From Archegozetes longisetosus (taxonomy: Eukaryota; Arthropoda; Arachnida; Sarcoptiformes; Trhypochthoniidae), in assembly GCA_018873245.2 (NCBI GenBank), contig JAEMBT020000008.1:10333172-10397171 (forward strand): DNA of 64,000 nucleotides. Reading direction: 5' to 3'. The notes beneath the pieces are model-generated. The model saw only the letters and a list, made by a program, of their open reading frames with translations. It was not told where the DNA came from and ran no database searches. Position 1 is the stretch's first letter; the number at the start of each line of letters is the position of its first letter. The position numbers and the translations under genes are program-made. This document shows, one piece after another, positions 12,001-24,545 of the stretch.

Positions 12001-15000
12001 AAAGTGATTTCAATTCTAAGCTCTTTAAGTGATTTTTAAACAAGTTCAACAAAAATTATTTCAACACTAGTCTTAGAAATTAACACTTGCTTAGATTCGA
12101 AACATTCAATAGTGAACTCTTTAATTATAAATTAATTGGAGGAAAAAGAAATTGATCTAAAGCAGAATCCTTATGATTAAAAACTGATTAAATTTCAGGT
12201 TATTGTAAAGCCTTTAAGTGAATTATAGGGGACAAAACAAAGCGAGGAATGAATAAAATGATCAAACTAAGTTAAAAACTTACAAAGTTGACAGTTTTGG
12301 GCGTTTTGACTTGAGTAGCAATACCACCTCTTATATAATCACTTAAATTAGTAGTGTCTCCAATCGAGAAGGTGTACGGACCTAATACTTTCACAGTTCT
12401 CGGTTCGCACCCGTTTAATTCAACCATTCCTTGAATCTCTTGAAATGTCACTTTATCTCCAGTTTCAAATCCATGTCGAGATTCATCCAGACATGTCACC
12501 ACTCCGTCTTTGTCTTTAGTAATTGCTGCGATCATTACAGATACCGGTTGTTCTCCAGTCGCATCCAATACTTGAAAATTATCGCCAAAATCACAAAATA
12601 TTTGACTAAAATAATGAAAACAAAAATAAGCCCTAAAAGTATGTAACTTAGTTTTGCTTGAAAAAATAGAATGTAAAGTCAAAATTACTAAATTTTGATC
12701 AATTTCTATCTTCTTTTGTTGTAATACTAAACAAGTAAATTATTACTATTTAGAAAAAAGTTAACACAAAAAAATTGAAAATACTCAAGAGACTATTTTG
12801 CATATGAAAAAATTAAAGTAATTTACAAGTAGATAAACAAGTAAATTGCCACAAAATTCATACCCAAATAGACCTTTGGTTGAGGCAATGATGAGCGCAA
12901 TACCATTAGAATGAGTGAATTCAGAGATATCTAATTGTTCTTTAAGTGTCAACTCAGTTAAGACAACAACACGAAACTTAGCAATGAAGTCTGTAGTCAA
13001 TTTTCCGGTATATACCGCCACGGGAACATAAGGATTGAGTTCAGCCAGTCGGCTCAAAGAGGCTTCGGCTCGATTTTTGCCAATATCACTCTCAGTCAAA
13101 TAGAACTAAAACAATTAAAAACAATGTTTTCACAACTAATTCATATAGTTTTCAAGTAATATGATAGTTATATTTGATTTCAGACAGACCTGAGATGAGA
13201 GATCACTTATTTGGCAATTAGCATCGTCATGAATGGTCACTGATTTGACTCCACCAAGAATTACATTCTTCGCGATCTCAACACCAAGGCCTCCCATACC
13301 AGAGATCAAGACATCGGATGAAGCCATTCGTCGCATGGCTTCATGGCCCAAAACATAGCTATTTGTTAAATAAATGTTCAGTAATTTGACAACAACTTAA
13401 AAGTAAAAGACTTACAGTTGTCTTGAGTACAAGCCTTCATCAATCTTGATATCATTAGTGTTGTCATTATGGGAATTAACTGCTGATCCATTCGAAGCCA
13501 TTTCTCCCTATTTGAGAAACAAATTGTTTATGATTTAAAAATTTGATGTCGACTTTAGCCAAAAATTTGAAGTTAAATAAGCAATCACTCAATCGTAAAG
13601 GTATGACTAATATTTTAGACGACTTCTCGAGTGTTTTAAATAACAATAAAATATGAGAGAAAAGAGTTTGAGTGAATAGAAAAACTTGTTTTGAAAATTG
13701 ATAGAAAACATTGACCTTTGAAAAGTCTATTATAACAAAACCGCATAATAAAATAAAAGAGTATATGATATAGTGTTGGGATAGAGAAAAACAAATTATT
13801 CAGCTCAGAAATCACATCTCGCATTCAAAATGTACGACAACTTATCTCACTATACCTTTAATTTCAAATCAAACAATTATTTAATATTCAAATAGACTAA
13901 TTCAAGTTTAGCTACAATATAATTGACGGCAATTGTTGATAAAAAGTACAATGAAATAGTAGGTAAAAATCTAAAATAAGACAATAAACGATTATCACTA
14001 ATAGCAGTGAATCACATGATAATACGAAATAATGCTCGAATGACTAGAATGAGCTGTCACTATAGGATTATAGAACAGGTATTACATTAGAAGTTAAGTC
14101 ATATGTAAAGGAAAGCAAATTACAGGTAAACTTCATTTCAAATAGTTTTTACCTCTAGTACAAGCTTATTAAGTAGTATTTACTGATTGATCGTCACATT
14201 AACTCAAGCTTTCCATTTAAGTCCACTTAAATTATACATTAATCCTTATAATTGCTAAAGATAGTTCATTATTTTATTATAATTTTAACTCAAGTTTATA
14301 AACGATTGTCTTAAAATATGCTTAAGTTTTCAACGCTTTCAACAAATGAATTAAATTTTCGATAAATGGGTTCTGTCTTCGAATGATTTTGCGCTTTTTA
14401 GAGGAAAAAAAGTACTTAATTTGACTTAAAAGATGTTATCACTTATTCTCAATGTTATATATAAGAAATATGAACTAAAAGTCTTTTGTTGATAGTGTGG
14501 CACGTATTAAAAATCAATCAAAACTAGAACTAAAACTTATGGTTTCTATGGAGTTATGGGTAATAGAGGTAATAGTTTCGGAATAATATATATTAATAGG
14601 TTATAAGACAAAAATATAATAATAAATAAATAAAAACACATTAGCATAAAAACTAGAATACATGCAAAATAAATGCCAAACAATTGCCATAAATAATTAA
14701 TATGATAGAAGAAACATTGAAATTGTTTTTTCATGCTTAATAAAAATATTTTGAACATTACTTGGATTTTAGTGTTTTTCGCTGTTTAACAGCTTCTGTT
14801 TGAGATTACATAGTAAACTTAGATTACAGACAGATGCAGTGATTATTGCACTTAAATATAGAGCTAAATCCCTAAGATCTTAAAGATTTTTGGCGCAAAA
14901 TACTTTGGTAATACTTCAAAGCTCTGTCATGAATCAAAAGATAAGGAATCTTAAAATGTGTTATGAAAATGGGTTCATTTCTTAAATACTTTAAAAGTAG

Positions 15001-17567
15001 AGTTAATATGAGACTTGCTAATGATAAAGGTTTGATTTTTGTACTCTCTGTCGCTTAAATGTCTGACAGTTTCATTTAATATATTTCTTATTAATTGTAT
15101 GTATGTTCTTCGAAAGTTGTCTTATTCTTCGAAATGGCAAAGGAAATCACATTTGAGTTTTGTTCATCTTATCAATAATAGTGTCTATTATTAGACTTGA
15201 AAAAACAGTTCATTTTTCTCAAATAAAAACTTACAGGTATTTATGAAAAAATCTAATAATAGATTAAAAAAAAGAAAAATTACAGAAATATAAGTTGATA
15301 TTACTTGTAGTTATGTAGGAATTCATATTTGAAACACATTGTTTGTCTAACAAAAAGAATGAGCTCAAGTTAAGGTTAGATTTAGACTTACGTTTAGTTG
15401 TACTTCTGTCAAATTGACTCTTTTATCAAATAATCACTATTTCTATCAATTATTTCACCAAATGATTGACACGATCAATTGAAACACAAGGTTAATAACA
15501 AGCTTATAATAAAGGAGCAGAAATTCGAATCAATAGATATCAAAATTTATTAAGTAATGCATCGCTTCGTTATTACCAAAGTGAACGTTTATACTTCATA
15601 TGATATGTTATCTGATTTGCAACCGAATACAAGTTTATTGCAATTCATAGCAATGAAAACGAGAAGTGAATCACAAATATATCATATTATGTGATCAAGT
15701 ATTAATACAGACTTTATAATGTATTCTCATACCTCTATATCAAATACTTATACGTTAGACAAAGATGCGATTTTCGGTTATATCAATTTGTTCAGGGCTC
15801 TAAACATCAACTTTTAACATCATTTAGAGTAACAAGTATGTCTACCATTACAATACCAGAAAATGATGTAATTTTCATGAAATCATTGAAACTAACGGAA
15901 ATGAGGCAACTTTTACCATAAACATATTTTGCTATGTCTGGATAGTACTTCCCCTAAAGTATCAGTCTTTAACATTTACGAAACTAAATCATTAGCTCTC
16001 AAAGTAAATTGATAGAAAAACGAAACAATTCAGAAATCAATTCTGAATAAACTTAGGATTTTGAACATCACGAACGATTTATTTCTTTGAAATTTGCGTC
16101 ACTTTCACGAAAACACCTCTAAATGATAAAATTTATTCGCTTTATTTATTAAATACCTTTCTATTGAACGCCAAAAGATGTCTGAGATGGTCAAATAGGT
16201 AGTAATTATTTATGCCTTAAAATATTTTCACAAATATTCTCTTTAATAACGAATTGAAAAGGTTTTAACGAACTATTGAATGAATCGTAAACGACAAAAA
16301 CTGAATTGCTACTGAGCGCACTGCTTGTCAATAGAAATCTAGAATCTATTAAATATTCAAGTCAAGTATAACTGATATCAAGTCATTGATCGATCGCAAT
16401 TTGCGTTAAAATGATATTAAGAGTATCGTCTCAAAAGAACGAGACATGAAGTGTTTTGTTTGAGTTTGAAAACCAACACAATAAAATAACCATTTTAATG
16501 TGCTTGAATTGTTAAACAGCACTATAATGAGCTGAAAATTGAACTACTCTTGGTTAAACTAAGAGCATAGCTATGAAATTACATGATTAACAACAATGTT
16601 TATTTGGCGAAAAATTGTCAAGTATTCAATTTAGAGTTAATTATCAAGTAAGAGGTACCAATTATAAGTTATCAAACCAATAATTAATTTAATTATGTTC
16701 AATATTTAATCATTAAAAAGTGAGAATAAGTTTATGGGAAGCAAAACTAAATTAATTTTCATTTTACAAGATTTAAACAGATATAAGAAAACTCTAATAA
16801 CACTTAACTAATTAATTTGATGCTTACTTCAAAAATTTTCAAATGCAAGAGCCGAGTTAATGATTCGATATTCATTAATTGGATTGGGAAAGCGAAAAAA
16901 TAACGACACTTTTCTCATTAATTCATCGAATCTTAGACTTTTAACAATTATTACTTAACATCGAACAAATTAAATCTGACCTCAGTTCTCATTATTCTCA
17001 GTCTGAACAGACATAAAAATACGAAAATTATTAGTACAGCTGTCTTCAAATTAAGTCAAAATTCGTTAATGAATATCAAGTCAAGTGTTTGACAGTTTTA
17101 AATAGAAATTAGTCCAAAATATAAGTCAAGTATTTTAGAAAAACTGAAAAATAGACAATTATTCAAATAGTATTAAGTTTGAACTTGAAGTCAATTATGG
17201 ATTGAACGAGTGCTCAAACCAACAGTTAATATTATCAAATAAGTCATAAATAACAAGAACAGAGCACTGAAAGAAGAAAGTCAAAAATGGAAAAAATGAC
17301 TAAAAAGTAGCAGATTTTGAGACAATGGAAAACAACAAAAAAAACAGATTAAAATGAATAAAAAAGAAAATATCATACCATTTGATGAGAGTTGGCGGAA
17401 TTGTGGTTAGAAGTGGTGTTAGAATTGGTATTATTAGAAAGATTGAGGCAATTATTATTGGAAGTGTTATTACTAAAATTATTTGACTCAGTCTTCAGTC
17501 TCTTTGCAGGCTGACTCGATTGTCGATCACTTTCTTCTGATTCTAGACCACTCAAAGAACTAGACAT
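9099..17567 (-). CDS. UBA1: Ubiquitin-activating enzyme E1 (UBA1), complete
   Basis: Thirteen coding exons on the minus strand: 17567-17379, 13507-13416, 13358-13190, 13105-12864, 12605-12284, 11979-11476, 11292-10908, 10841-10643, 10587-10181, 10054-9735, 9660-9472, 9409-9309 and 9237-9099. All phases agree; product 1085 residues. Domains in order: Asn/Ser-rich N-tail; inactive adenylation half ([16 protein letters not shown]); four-helix/first catalytic Cys half-domain; active adenylation half with [14 protein letters not shown] and the [18 protein letters not shown] signature; second catalytic Cys half-domain with the thioester Cys in [16 protein letters not shown]-terminal ubiquitin-fold domain ending [11 protein letters not shown]. 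It activates ubiquitin with ATP and loads E2 enzymes in nucleus and cytosol. Exon 1 carries a basic AKRLKTE cluster and is separated by a 3.9 kb intron; a second ATG at 13501 (residue 66) sits in strong context. A 5'UTR intron appears to end just upstream (acceptor AG at 17572-17571, three bases before the ATG). Confidence 0.98.
13508..17378 (-). other. First coding intron of UBA1
   Basis: A 3.87 kb intron bounded by GTATGA (donor) and AAATAG (acceptor), far longer than the gene's other introns (mostly 55-310 bases). It is AT-rich and holds only short spurious frames, such as a hydrophobic one at 14546-14758. No nested gene recognised. Confidence 0.8.
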
Positions 17568-19108
17568 AATCTGTAAATTTTCATCAAATCAATTCTTTCA
17601 GTTATTATTTCCAATTATATCTCTATTTGATTTATCTATTCTTTCCTTAATTTTTAATTTATTTAGTCTTCGATTCTTATTTGTAACGAAATGCCGGCGA
17701 ATTCAATGCGATGTTTTATAATGTGTTCTAAGTAATAAAAGGGTTAACAACTCCTACCATCAATAACGTACTTTAGGGCAATTCTCAATTTCAAATATTG
17801 TTATATACATATTGTTTGCGTGCTGTATATCTAAACACGTTATTTATAGTAGAGCATAATAGAAAGAATAAAAACGTTGCTTTCGATAAATAACGCACAA
17901 AGGGGAGACAATTATTTTATCACTAGCTATGCTCTAACAATGTATCCAATGTTTGTATTTATGAGAAGTAATTCGCACTTTATTTGTGTGCTCTACTTCC
18001 GTTACACAACATAAATAAAGTCAAAGATAAAACAAACCCTGATTTGATAACTGAATAGAAAATGATAACGTTTAGAACGTAACAAATAGTGACTTAGATT
18101 TTCCCCCAATCTAACAGTTTATGTACTATTTTGTCCCCGAAACGGGTTAAACACCGACATCGGAAAATCTTTCATTAAATATATACTAGAAATAGTAAAA
18201 TATAAGAAAATTTTCAAAAATCAATACCAATTAAATGATGATTTAATTGAAGGTAAATCACGTCTCAGTTGTTACCGAACAACGGATGTGATTCCTTCTT
18301 ATGGTTTTATTTTGATTTTAGTTGAATTTGTTATAGTAAAATTGATTTGATCTCTGCTGAAAATATTACTACTCGTTCACTCTTTTGTTAAGCTAAGTAA
18401 TGGCGATAAGTGTCTAGGGGGATTCCTATCAATTACAGTCATTCGGTTTTTAGGTCACATTTTTACAAGCATTCACTCCAACTGTCAAACAAATATTACA
18501 ATTAAACCACATTTTCACAAACTACTCATTTGTTTTTTAATATGTTTCTTTTAATATGATTTTAAAACTTATAACTTTGAGATTTTGAACAAATATTTAT
18601 TTTTGAAAGTAATCCGCATTTTCAACACGAGATTTTTTATATCAAATATAATTAAATACAATTGTTTCAACTCGGCACGGAACTGTTAAGCATTATCAGC
18701 ACAAAAATATTCAGTTTTAACTTCAAATGACATTTTAAATAATTAATTCAAAACAATAAATTGTAATAAGTTATTTGTAAAGAATTTCTTTAATATTTTT
18801 TCAATATATATGACATATATATAATTTAATAAAATTTTTTCCACAATTATTTGCTAGTTAATAATTTGAAAATATTGTTTTTATGGAGTCTGAAGTCATG
18901 ATTTCCGACAGAAAAATGATTAAAATGATATTTTTAAGATACGGTATGAATTTGGGTACCTCACTTTCAGTTGGCGTGAATGCTTGTACTTTTCAAAGTT
19001 TATGCAACTTTTGTATTGGCTCTGAATGAGAGCACATGTTACGCATAAACAGTGAAAATATAAATAGGTTTAACAAGTTTCTCAAAAGGTTTTTGCCGCT
19101 TATAAATA
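17568..19108. other. Divergent intergenic region, UBA1 / TRMT10C
   Basis: About 1.5 kb between the UBA1 start (-) and the TRMT10C start (+). It must hold both promoters and a UBA1 5'UTR exon, but I could not place a core promoter motif with confidence. No coding stretch seen. Confidence 0.55.
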
Positions 19109-20296
19109 ATGATATCATTAATAAAACAAAAGCCAATATGTCTATTAATGACTCGAATGTGTTCACAATTGAATCGAAAGTATGGAAAAATTCCACGAAA
19201 GTGTAAACAATATCCAGAACTAACTGAAGAATTCTTGGCCGAAAGAAAAGATAATAATAGTAAGGAATTAAATATTGAATTATTTCAAGAATTGATTGTA
19301 GATAAAGACTCTGAAGATGCAATCAGAAAAGTGGTTGATTGTTATAACGAGAAACGCATTAAAAGTCCTTTTTGTCCATCGGTCATAACTGTTGATGACA
19401 TGAATTATATGTTGAATAAAATTTATGATCCGGGTCGACGGAAAAGGCACTTAGATTTTCTGTTCGTTCGCGAATTCGACATTTGGAGGAAAACTAGAAT
19501 TGATAATGAAGCGAGTGCTAAAAGGAGAGAAAAGAAAAGATTAGAAGAACAGAATTTCGGACAAATCGGTTGTTTTGATGCTGAAAATCAGTTGCAATAC
19601 GGCTATTGGAAGAACACGATGTTTTCTCGTTATTACAACCAAAGCTTGCGTAGATATAGTTTATATCGTTTGAGAACTGCTTCGCTTTTTGGACAGAAAA
19701 TTGTTATTGATTGTAGCTTTGATAACGAGATGGAAGAACACGAGACCATGTCTGCTGCCAGACAAATGGCTAACATTTATACCATCAATAGACATACAAG
19801 TAGAGAGCCGTTTGATTTACACTACTGTGGATGCCCACAAAATAGTCGAGTTATGAACTATTTTAAGAAGCAATTATTAAATTCAGATTTTAATAAACAT
19901 ATAATAAATGTACACGAGAAATCCTACACTGAACTGTTTCCTAATGAGAAACTAGTTTATTTAACGCCTGATGCCCGATCGATTATGACTGAATTCGATC
20001 ACAACACTGTTTACATATTAGGCTCTTTAGTCGGCAAAACTTGTCGATTACCCTTAACTGCGGTTAAGGCTAGACGCGAAGGTTTAGAGTACTACAGACT
20101 TCCCATTCACTTGTTTGTCGAATTGGCACCTATGGTTAAGAAAGTGTTGAGCTTTCAGGCAGTCTTCAAGACTTTGCTGGAGGTTAAAACTCATGGAAAC
20201 TGGAAGTTGGCTTTACTTAGGGGTATTCAAGAACACAAATTGAAAGAGTCAAGTTTTGAAGATCAAGAATTAGTCCAATTCGAGAAGCCCCAATAA
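19109..20296 (+). CDS. TRMT10C: Mitochondrial tRNA m1R9 methyltransferase / RNase P protein 1 (TRMT10C/MRPP1)
   Basis: A single-exon gene of 395 codons. The N-terminus is basic and lacks acidic residues for about 35 positions, as expected of a mitochondrial presequence. A basic, Arg/Lys-rich helix (about 130-150, KRREKKRLEEQ) precedes the SPOUT methyltransferase domain, which starts near residue 195 (KIVIDCSFDNEM) and contains the knot motifs VYILGSLVGKTCRLPL (about 300) and REGLEYYRLPIHLF (about 330). This is the TRM10 family; the divergent sequence and presequence point to the mitochondrial TRMT10C branch rather than TRMT10A. The family methylates purine 9 of mitochondrial tRNAs and, with HSD17B10 and the nuclease PRORP, makes up mitochondrial RNase P. 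It has no introns, while all its conserved neighbours do. Confidence 0.9.
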   Translation: MISLIKQKPICLLMTRMCSQLNRKYGKIPRKCKQYPELTEEFLAERKDNNSKELNIELFQELIVDKDSEDAIRKVVDCYNEKRIKSPFCPSVITVDDMNYMLNKIYDPGRRKRHLDFLFVREFDIWRKTRIDNEASAKRREKKRLEEQNFGQIGCFDAENQLQYGYWKNTMFSRYYNQSLRRYSLYRLRTASLFGQKIVIDCSFDNEMEEHETMSAARQMANIYTINRHTSREPFDLHYCGCPQNSRVMNYFKKQLLNSDFNKHIINVHEKSYTELFPNEKLVYLTPDARSIMTEFDHNTVYILGSLVGKTCRLPLTAVKARREGLEYYRLPIHLFVELAPMVKKVLSFQAVFKTLLEVKTHGNWKLALLRGIQEHKLKESSFEDQELVQFEKPQ

Positions 20297-20848
20297 ATTG
20301 CACATTACAGCATTTGTAAGATCTAGTCATCGCATCAAATATTTTAAAGTCACTCGAAAATTAGTTGAATTATTTAATTTTCTACTTACTAACTGATGAA
20401 CTATTTATTCAGTTTATGATAATGTGAATAAGAGTTGAAATTTATATTTAAATTTAAATTGGTTATGAGAAGTAACAGTTACGAGAAAATAGTTTTTAAT
20501 ATTTTCATAGCCTTCAAATATAAGGAAGTTTTTGCAACTTTTAATTTGCAATTTATGTTTGGAATAATGATTACTAAAATAAAAGTGACTCTTATTCTCA
20601 CAATTTTCTGGTTACAGATAAAGGACTATATTTAAGAAAAACACTTTGAGATAAACCTTGATAAAAGGTTGATAAGGTTTTTATTGACATAAGAATAGAT
20701 ATCTATGAAACATTAACTCTTTCCTTAAACCAAATCATAATTTGAATTAAATCTCTGAAAAAATCTAATTAAGCCAAGAGTTAAAAATGTATTTATTCAA
20801 AATTAAACAAAAATCAATGGTTACTTCATCACGAAATTGAATCAAACT
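20297..20848. other. Intergenic between convergent genes
   Basis: AT-rich 3' flanks of TRMT10C (+) and the first GST (-). A hydrophobic frame at 20435-20635 has no support. Confidence 0.6.
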
Positions 20849-22835
20849 TTATATCTTTTGATGACGCGACCCAAACCGCGCTGAGTCATTATTTACCGGC
20901 CATTTAATAAATTTGTCAGATTTCATGTACTTAGCAATAGTCGGAAGCGACTCAAAACGTTGCAAAAAATGAACCAAATTGTCAAACTTTGCCACAACAT
21001 CAGGTGCAAAGAGCTTTTGCTGATCCAGATATTCATAGGCCAAGAAATCAACATAAGAGAGACTATCGCCTAAACAATTAGATAAATAAAACTTAAAAAT
21101 AGGTAGAGATTGATATTTTACTGCAAGAATGGCATAAGTGAATGCTATAAAGCTGTTCAATCATATCGTTCTTCAGCAAATGAGTTGAATGTAAAGCTTG
21201 GGATATAAACCTGCAAAATATGGTCGATCACCAAGAAACTTGCTGAGCAGTTCCAGATTTTGAGGCAACTGTTTCAAGTAATCAACTTTGAGAGTTTCAA
21301 AATTTGTGTCGTAACAGATACGAACAAAAGCCGAGCTATAATCCTTCAATTGCTGTTCGGCTAAACTGATTCTGATCTGTTCCTCTTCACTATTTCCAGT
21401 CAGTTTGTGTTTTCGGGCCAAATGTCTGATAATTGCTAAACTTTGGGTTATTCTGACATCTCCGTCAATATAATAGGGGAGCTAACAATGAACAATAGAT
21501 AAGTGTTTAATAGCTTTAAGTTATAATTGAGCATTTTGAATATTTTTAGTGCTTACGTTCGGAAAGCTTAGGTTCAAATTATTTTTCTCATTTCTCCATT
21601 CGCTTCTGTCGAAATCAGGTGGCGGCCCAACGTTATAGCGCTTATCATCATATTCGGTCTCAGTATAAGCCAACAGAAGACGTATCGGTTGTGCCAACTG
21701 TTCAAATAAGTTTTAAAATCGATTTGTTTTACAAATGAAATTACACTTAAATTACTTGGCAACTAATTACAAGTTTGACTAATAGACTTTGACTTCAAAC
21801 AGATTACATATGAATAATACAATCAAAGGTATTGTGTATTCCAAGGCTATCACATTCTACACTAGCGAACGTGTTGATTAGAACAATGAGGATTTGTTTA
21901 TCATTCAATAAAGCTATTACTAGTCTGCCAAATAAGTTCATATACAAGTAAACTTGAGCCGTTCCGGTTTTATTAAAAAAATTAGGGTGGATTTAACCAA
22001 TTGAATTGAACTGTACTATTTGAGTTATCAAAATATGAGACACTCAGTGGCGAAGCCAGTTGGAACATTGTTGTGCTTGGACACCCTAAAATCAAAACCT
22101 TATCTGAAATCTCTGGCCTACTTGACAGAAAAAGCTGTATACTTTTGAATGTGAAATTTCCTAATTTTTTAATAACTACGAAATAATGAAATAATGAATC
22201 AAATTTAAAACTATAACATATTGTTTTAATCGAAAGAGTACATGTTCAATCAAATTAAATATAGCTCGTGGACTCTGACTCGGTATTTCGAAATTTGTGC
22301 ACCTCACGAGAAATTTTCTGGCTCTGTCACTATAGAAACTCCTCAAGGTTTTGATAAAATAAAAAACTGTTTACCAAAAATTAGATTTCCTTTGAGACCT
22401 GACAAATTTCGAGAACTTTCGAAGTGACACAACTAGAATTTAGGACTTTAGAAGTTATACATTTTCTTATTGCTATTAAATGAACGTGTAGAATACGATT
22501 AATTGTTGAAATTTTCATCTTTCTAAGTATTCAATTATTTTGCAAAGTTCTTAATAAGAACTAAGATGAAAGTTATTCAACAAAATAGATTTCTAATTAT
22601 GTAAAAGGATGAGCTGAGAAAAATTGACTCAATTCAGAGTCTATCTATCTATGCAATGACTAAAGCTGAAAAACTTTTCCAAGAATCAGTGCTAATTCTA
22701 ATAGCGAACAATTATTTCTAAACTATTCAATTTTCATAGAAACAATATTTTCCTAAAAATTAAAATTAAATATCTTATTGAAATAGCAGAGAAACTTACA
22801 CCACGAATATTCCAGTATCCAAGAGTTGGTGCCAT
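20849..22835 (-). CDS. Glutathione S-transferase, Mu class (copy 1)
   Basis: Four exons, 22835-22800, 21697-21557, 21481-21211 and 21069-20849, give 222 residues. The N-terminal thioredoxin fold begins APTLGYWNIRG with the Mu-class catalytic Tyr, continues LAQPIRLLLAYTETEYDDKR and the glutathione-binding NLPYYIDGD / TQSLAIIRHLARK region. The all-helical C-domain contains YVDFLAYEYLDQQ and FESLPTIAKYM. Mu GSTs are cytosolic dimers that conjugate glutathione to electrophiles; in mites they act in detoxification and some are allergens. The very short first exon (12 codons) is characteristic. A paralogue with the same intron positions lies 23 kb away. Compared with that copy the C-terminus is longer and basic (GSRHQKI). 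Confidence 0.96.
22045..22332. mobile_element. Old hAT-like MITE in intron 1 of GST copy 1
   Basis: The left end CAGTGGCGAAGCCAG resembles a common hAT terminus. The right end, reversed, reads TAGTGACAGAGCCAG (11 of 15 matches). The flanking octamers gagacact and tagaaact match at 6 of 8 positions. This would be a 288-base non-autonomous element, old and degenerate. Confidence 0.45.
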
Positions 22836-23689
22836 TGTTTAAAATGTTTCTGTAATTATTACGGTGTTTTAATAACTAATTAATTAGTTTTGCTTCAATA
22901 CTAAATAAATTGAAGGCCAGACAGAATTAAAGGTGTGTTTGATTTTAAGTGCTTTTAAACTGATATATATACAATCGCTGCAATCGAATGCAAACACTCA
23001 GTTCATACTTTTCCCTTGAAAATAGTTTACTTAAAAGGCAATAGACTTCACTAAAATCATCTCGACAACAAAACATTTTGGTTTTATAATAGCAAATTTC
23101 ATAACCTGTTAACTAAGAATTGAATGGATTTAACTTTTAAAAGTTAATTAAGATTAACAAAACAAATTCAAAATTACTAAATGCCAAGTACTTAACTGAG
23201 CGCATAATATATCTGTTGAACATAACGCTAAGCAATTTGCATTATACTAATCTTTTAAAGTTAACTGTTTGGCAAATTCTTTATGTTCAATATAGTACTT
23301 TGATGTACTTATAGCATGCAAATTACTAGTGAATGGAATTCCGAGTCACGATCGAAATTTCTGATCGATTTCGAGTTTCTCTAATTGAAATAACAATACA
23401 AAAAATTAAAAATATAACACTTATTAAAGCTATTCATAACCACAATCTTTTATTAGATATTTTGGTTTAAAATAAGACATCTTTATTAAGAAAAAGTACT
23501 TCATTAATAAATTCTGGACTTAATAGCGAATGCCTCTTACTAATTCAAAGACAGGCTTTTGAGAACACTCTTTCAGAAGTAACAAAAGTCGAAGAAATGC
23601 TTAAATATTTCTTGGTCAATACTGAAAGTAATGGAAATTTACTTTCATTCTGTTTCCACCACAACAAGAGATCCGTACCTTAATTATGA

Positions 23690-24545
23690 CTGATGCTTAG
23701 TGCTCCGCACGAGTCGAGTCGATTTGAGCGATTTGTCAAATCGATTCAAACTTTCGGTTTCAAATCTCTAGAAGATTTGACTCGAACGCAGTCGAATCGA
23801 GTCCGGGTATGACTCAAATCTATTTGAAGGATTTGAATTCATTTTGAGCCGTAGAAATGTTCCATAATTTCAACATTCTGGAACTTTCTAGAGCATTATT
23901 AAAACCTTTAGAGTATTTTAGAAACCTATGGAATATTCTAGAGTTTGCTAGAGCATTCTAGAAGCTTATGAAATGTGTTGGAACTTTTCAAATCACCCTA
24001 CAATCTTGCAAGATATTCAGGAACTATATAGAAAGCAAGCATTTTAGTATAAAAGGGGATCCACTCTACACATCCGTTCGATATTTGAGTTGGAAAACTT
24101 ATGTAACCCGTTAATATTAGTTGATTCGAGTTTTTTTATATCATTTGAATTGTACTTTTCTATGACTATTCCACGCATTTTTGCGCCTCAAATTTGTTGC
24201 ATTATCACTACCACTAGTATTGATGTCATCGTTAAAAGGAGCCCCTAATTCAGATAATAGAGTTTCCTCATCTGGAGTGAAATATGTTCTAATTTGGTTT
24301 TGAGCATTCATTTTAAATTTTAATAATTTGATAATGAATTATTAAATGACTCTTACTTTGTTTTTATTCGCTATTTCTAAAGATTGATACGTAAATAACA
24401 AAACTGACTTGAGTTGAGATCACGTAATCGAGTCTCGATTTTGATTAATGAAATACAAATCGAACTTGATCTGAGCCTAAGTCGAGTCTGACTCAACTCT
24501 AGCTTGAGTTGAGATTCCTGATTTAAGCCTACAGCTCAAGTCAAT
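23690..24545. mobile_element. Probable degenerate DNA transposon with GAGTCGA subterminal repeats
   Basis: Two arms rich in GAGTCGA/GACTCAA-type words (about 23715-23830 and 24410-24540) face each other in inverted orientation around a unique centre. This is the plan of non-autonomous hAT elements seen elsewhere in the window. I could not find a clean terminal inverted repeat or target duplication, so the borders are approximate. The centre holds a cluster of heat-shock-element-like motifs with a TATA box and, on the minus strand at 24141-24311, a 56-codon open frame starting MNAQNQIRTYFTPDEETLL that I do not recognise. Confidence 0.4.
23871..24060 (+). promoter_or_regulatory. Heat-shock-element-like array with TATA box
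   Basis: Three clusters match alternating nGAAn/nTTCn units: aacaTTCtgGAActTTCtaG (23871-23890), tatgGAAtaTTCtaGAgt (23927-23943) and gcaTTCtaGAAgc followed by GAA (about 23953-23973). About 80 bases downstream is TATAAAAGGGG (24048-24058). The spacing resembles an HSF-driven promoter reading rightwards. No matching coding sequence follows. Confidence 0.45.

Noticed and set aside
14546-14758. Hydrophobic 70-codon frame inside the UBA1 intron
   Set aside because: Phe/Leu/Ile runs are expected from AT-rich DNA; no homology and no start context.
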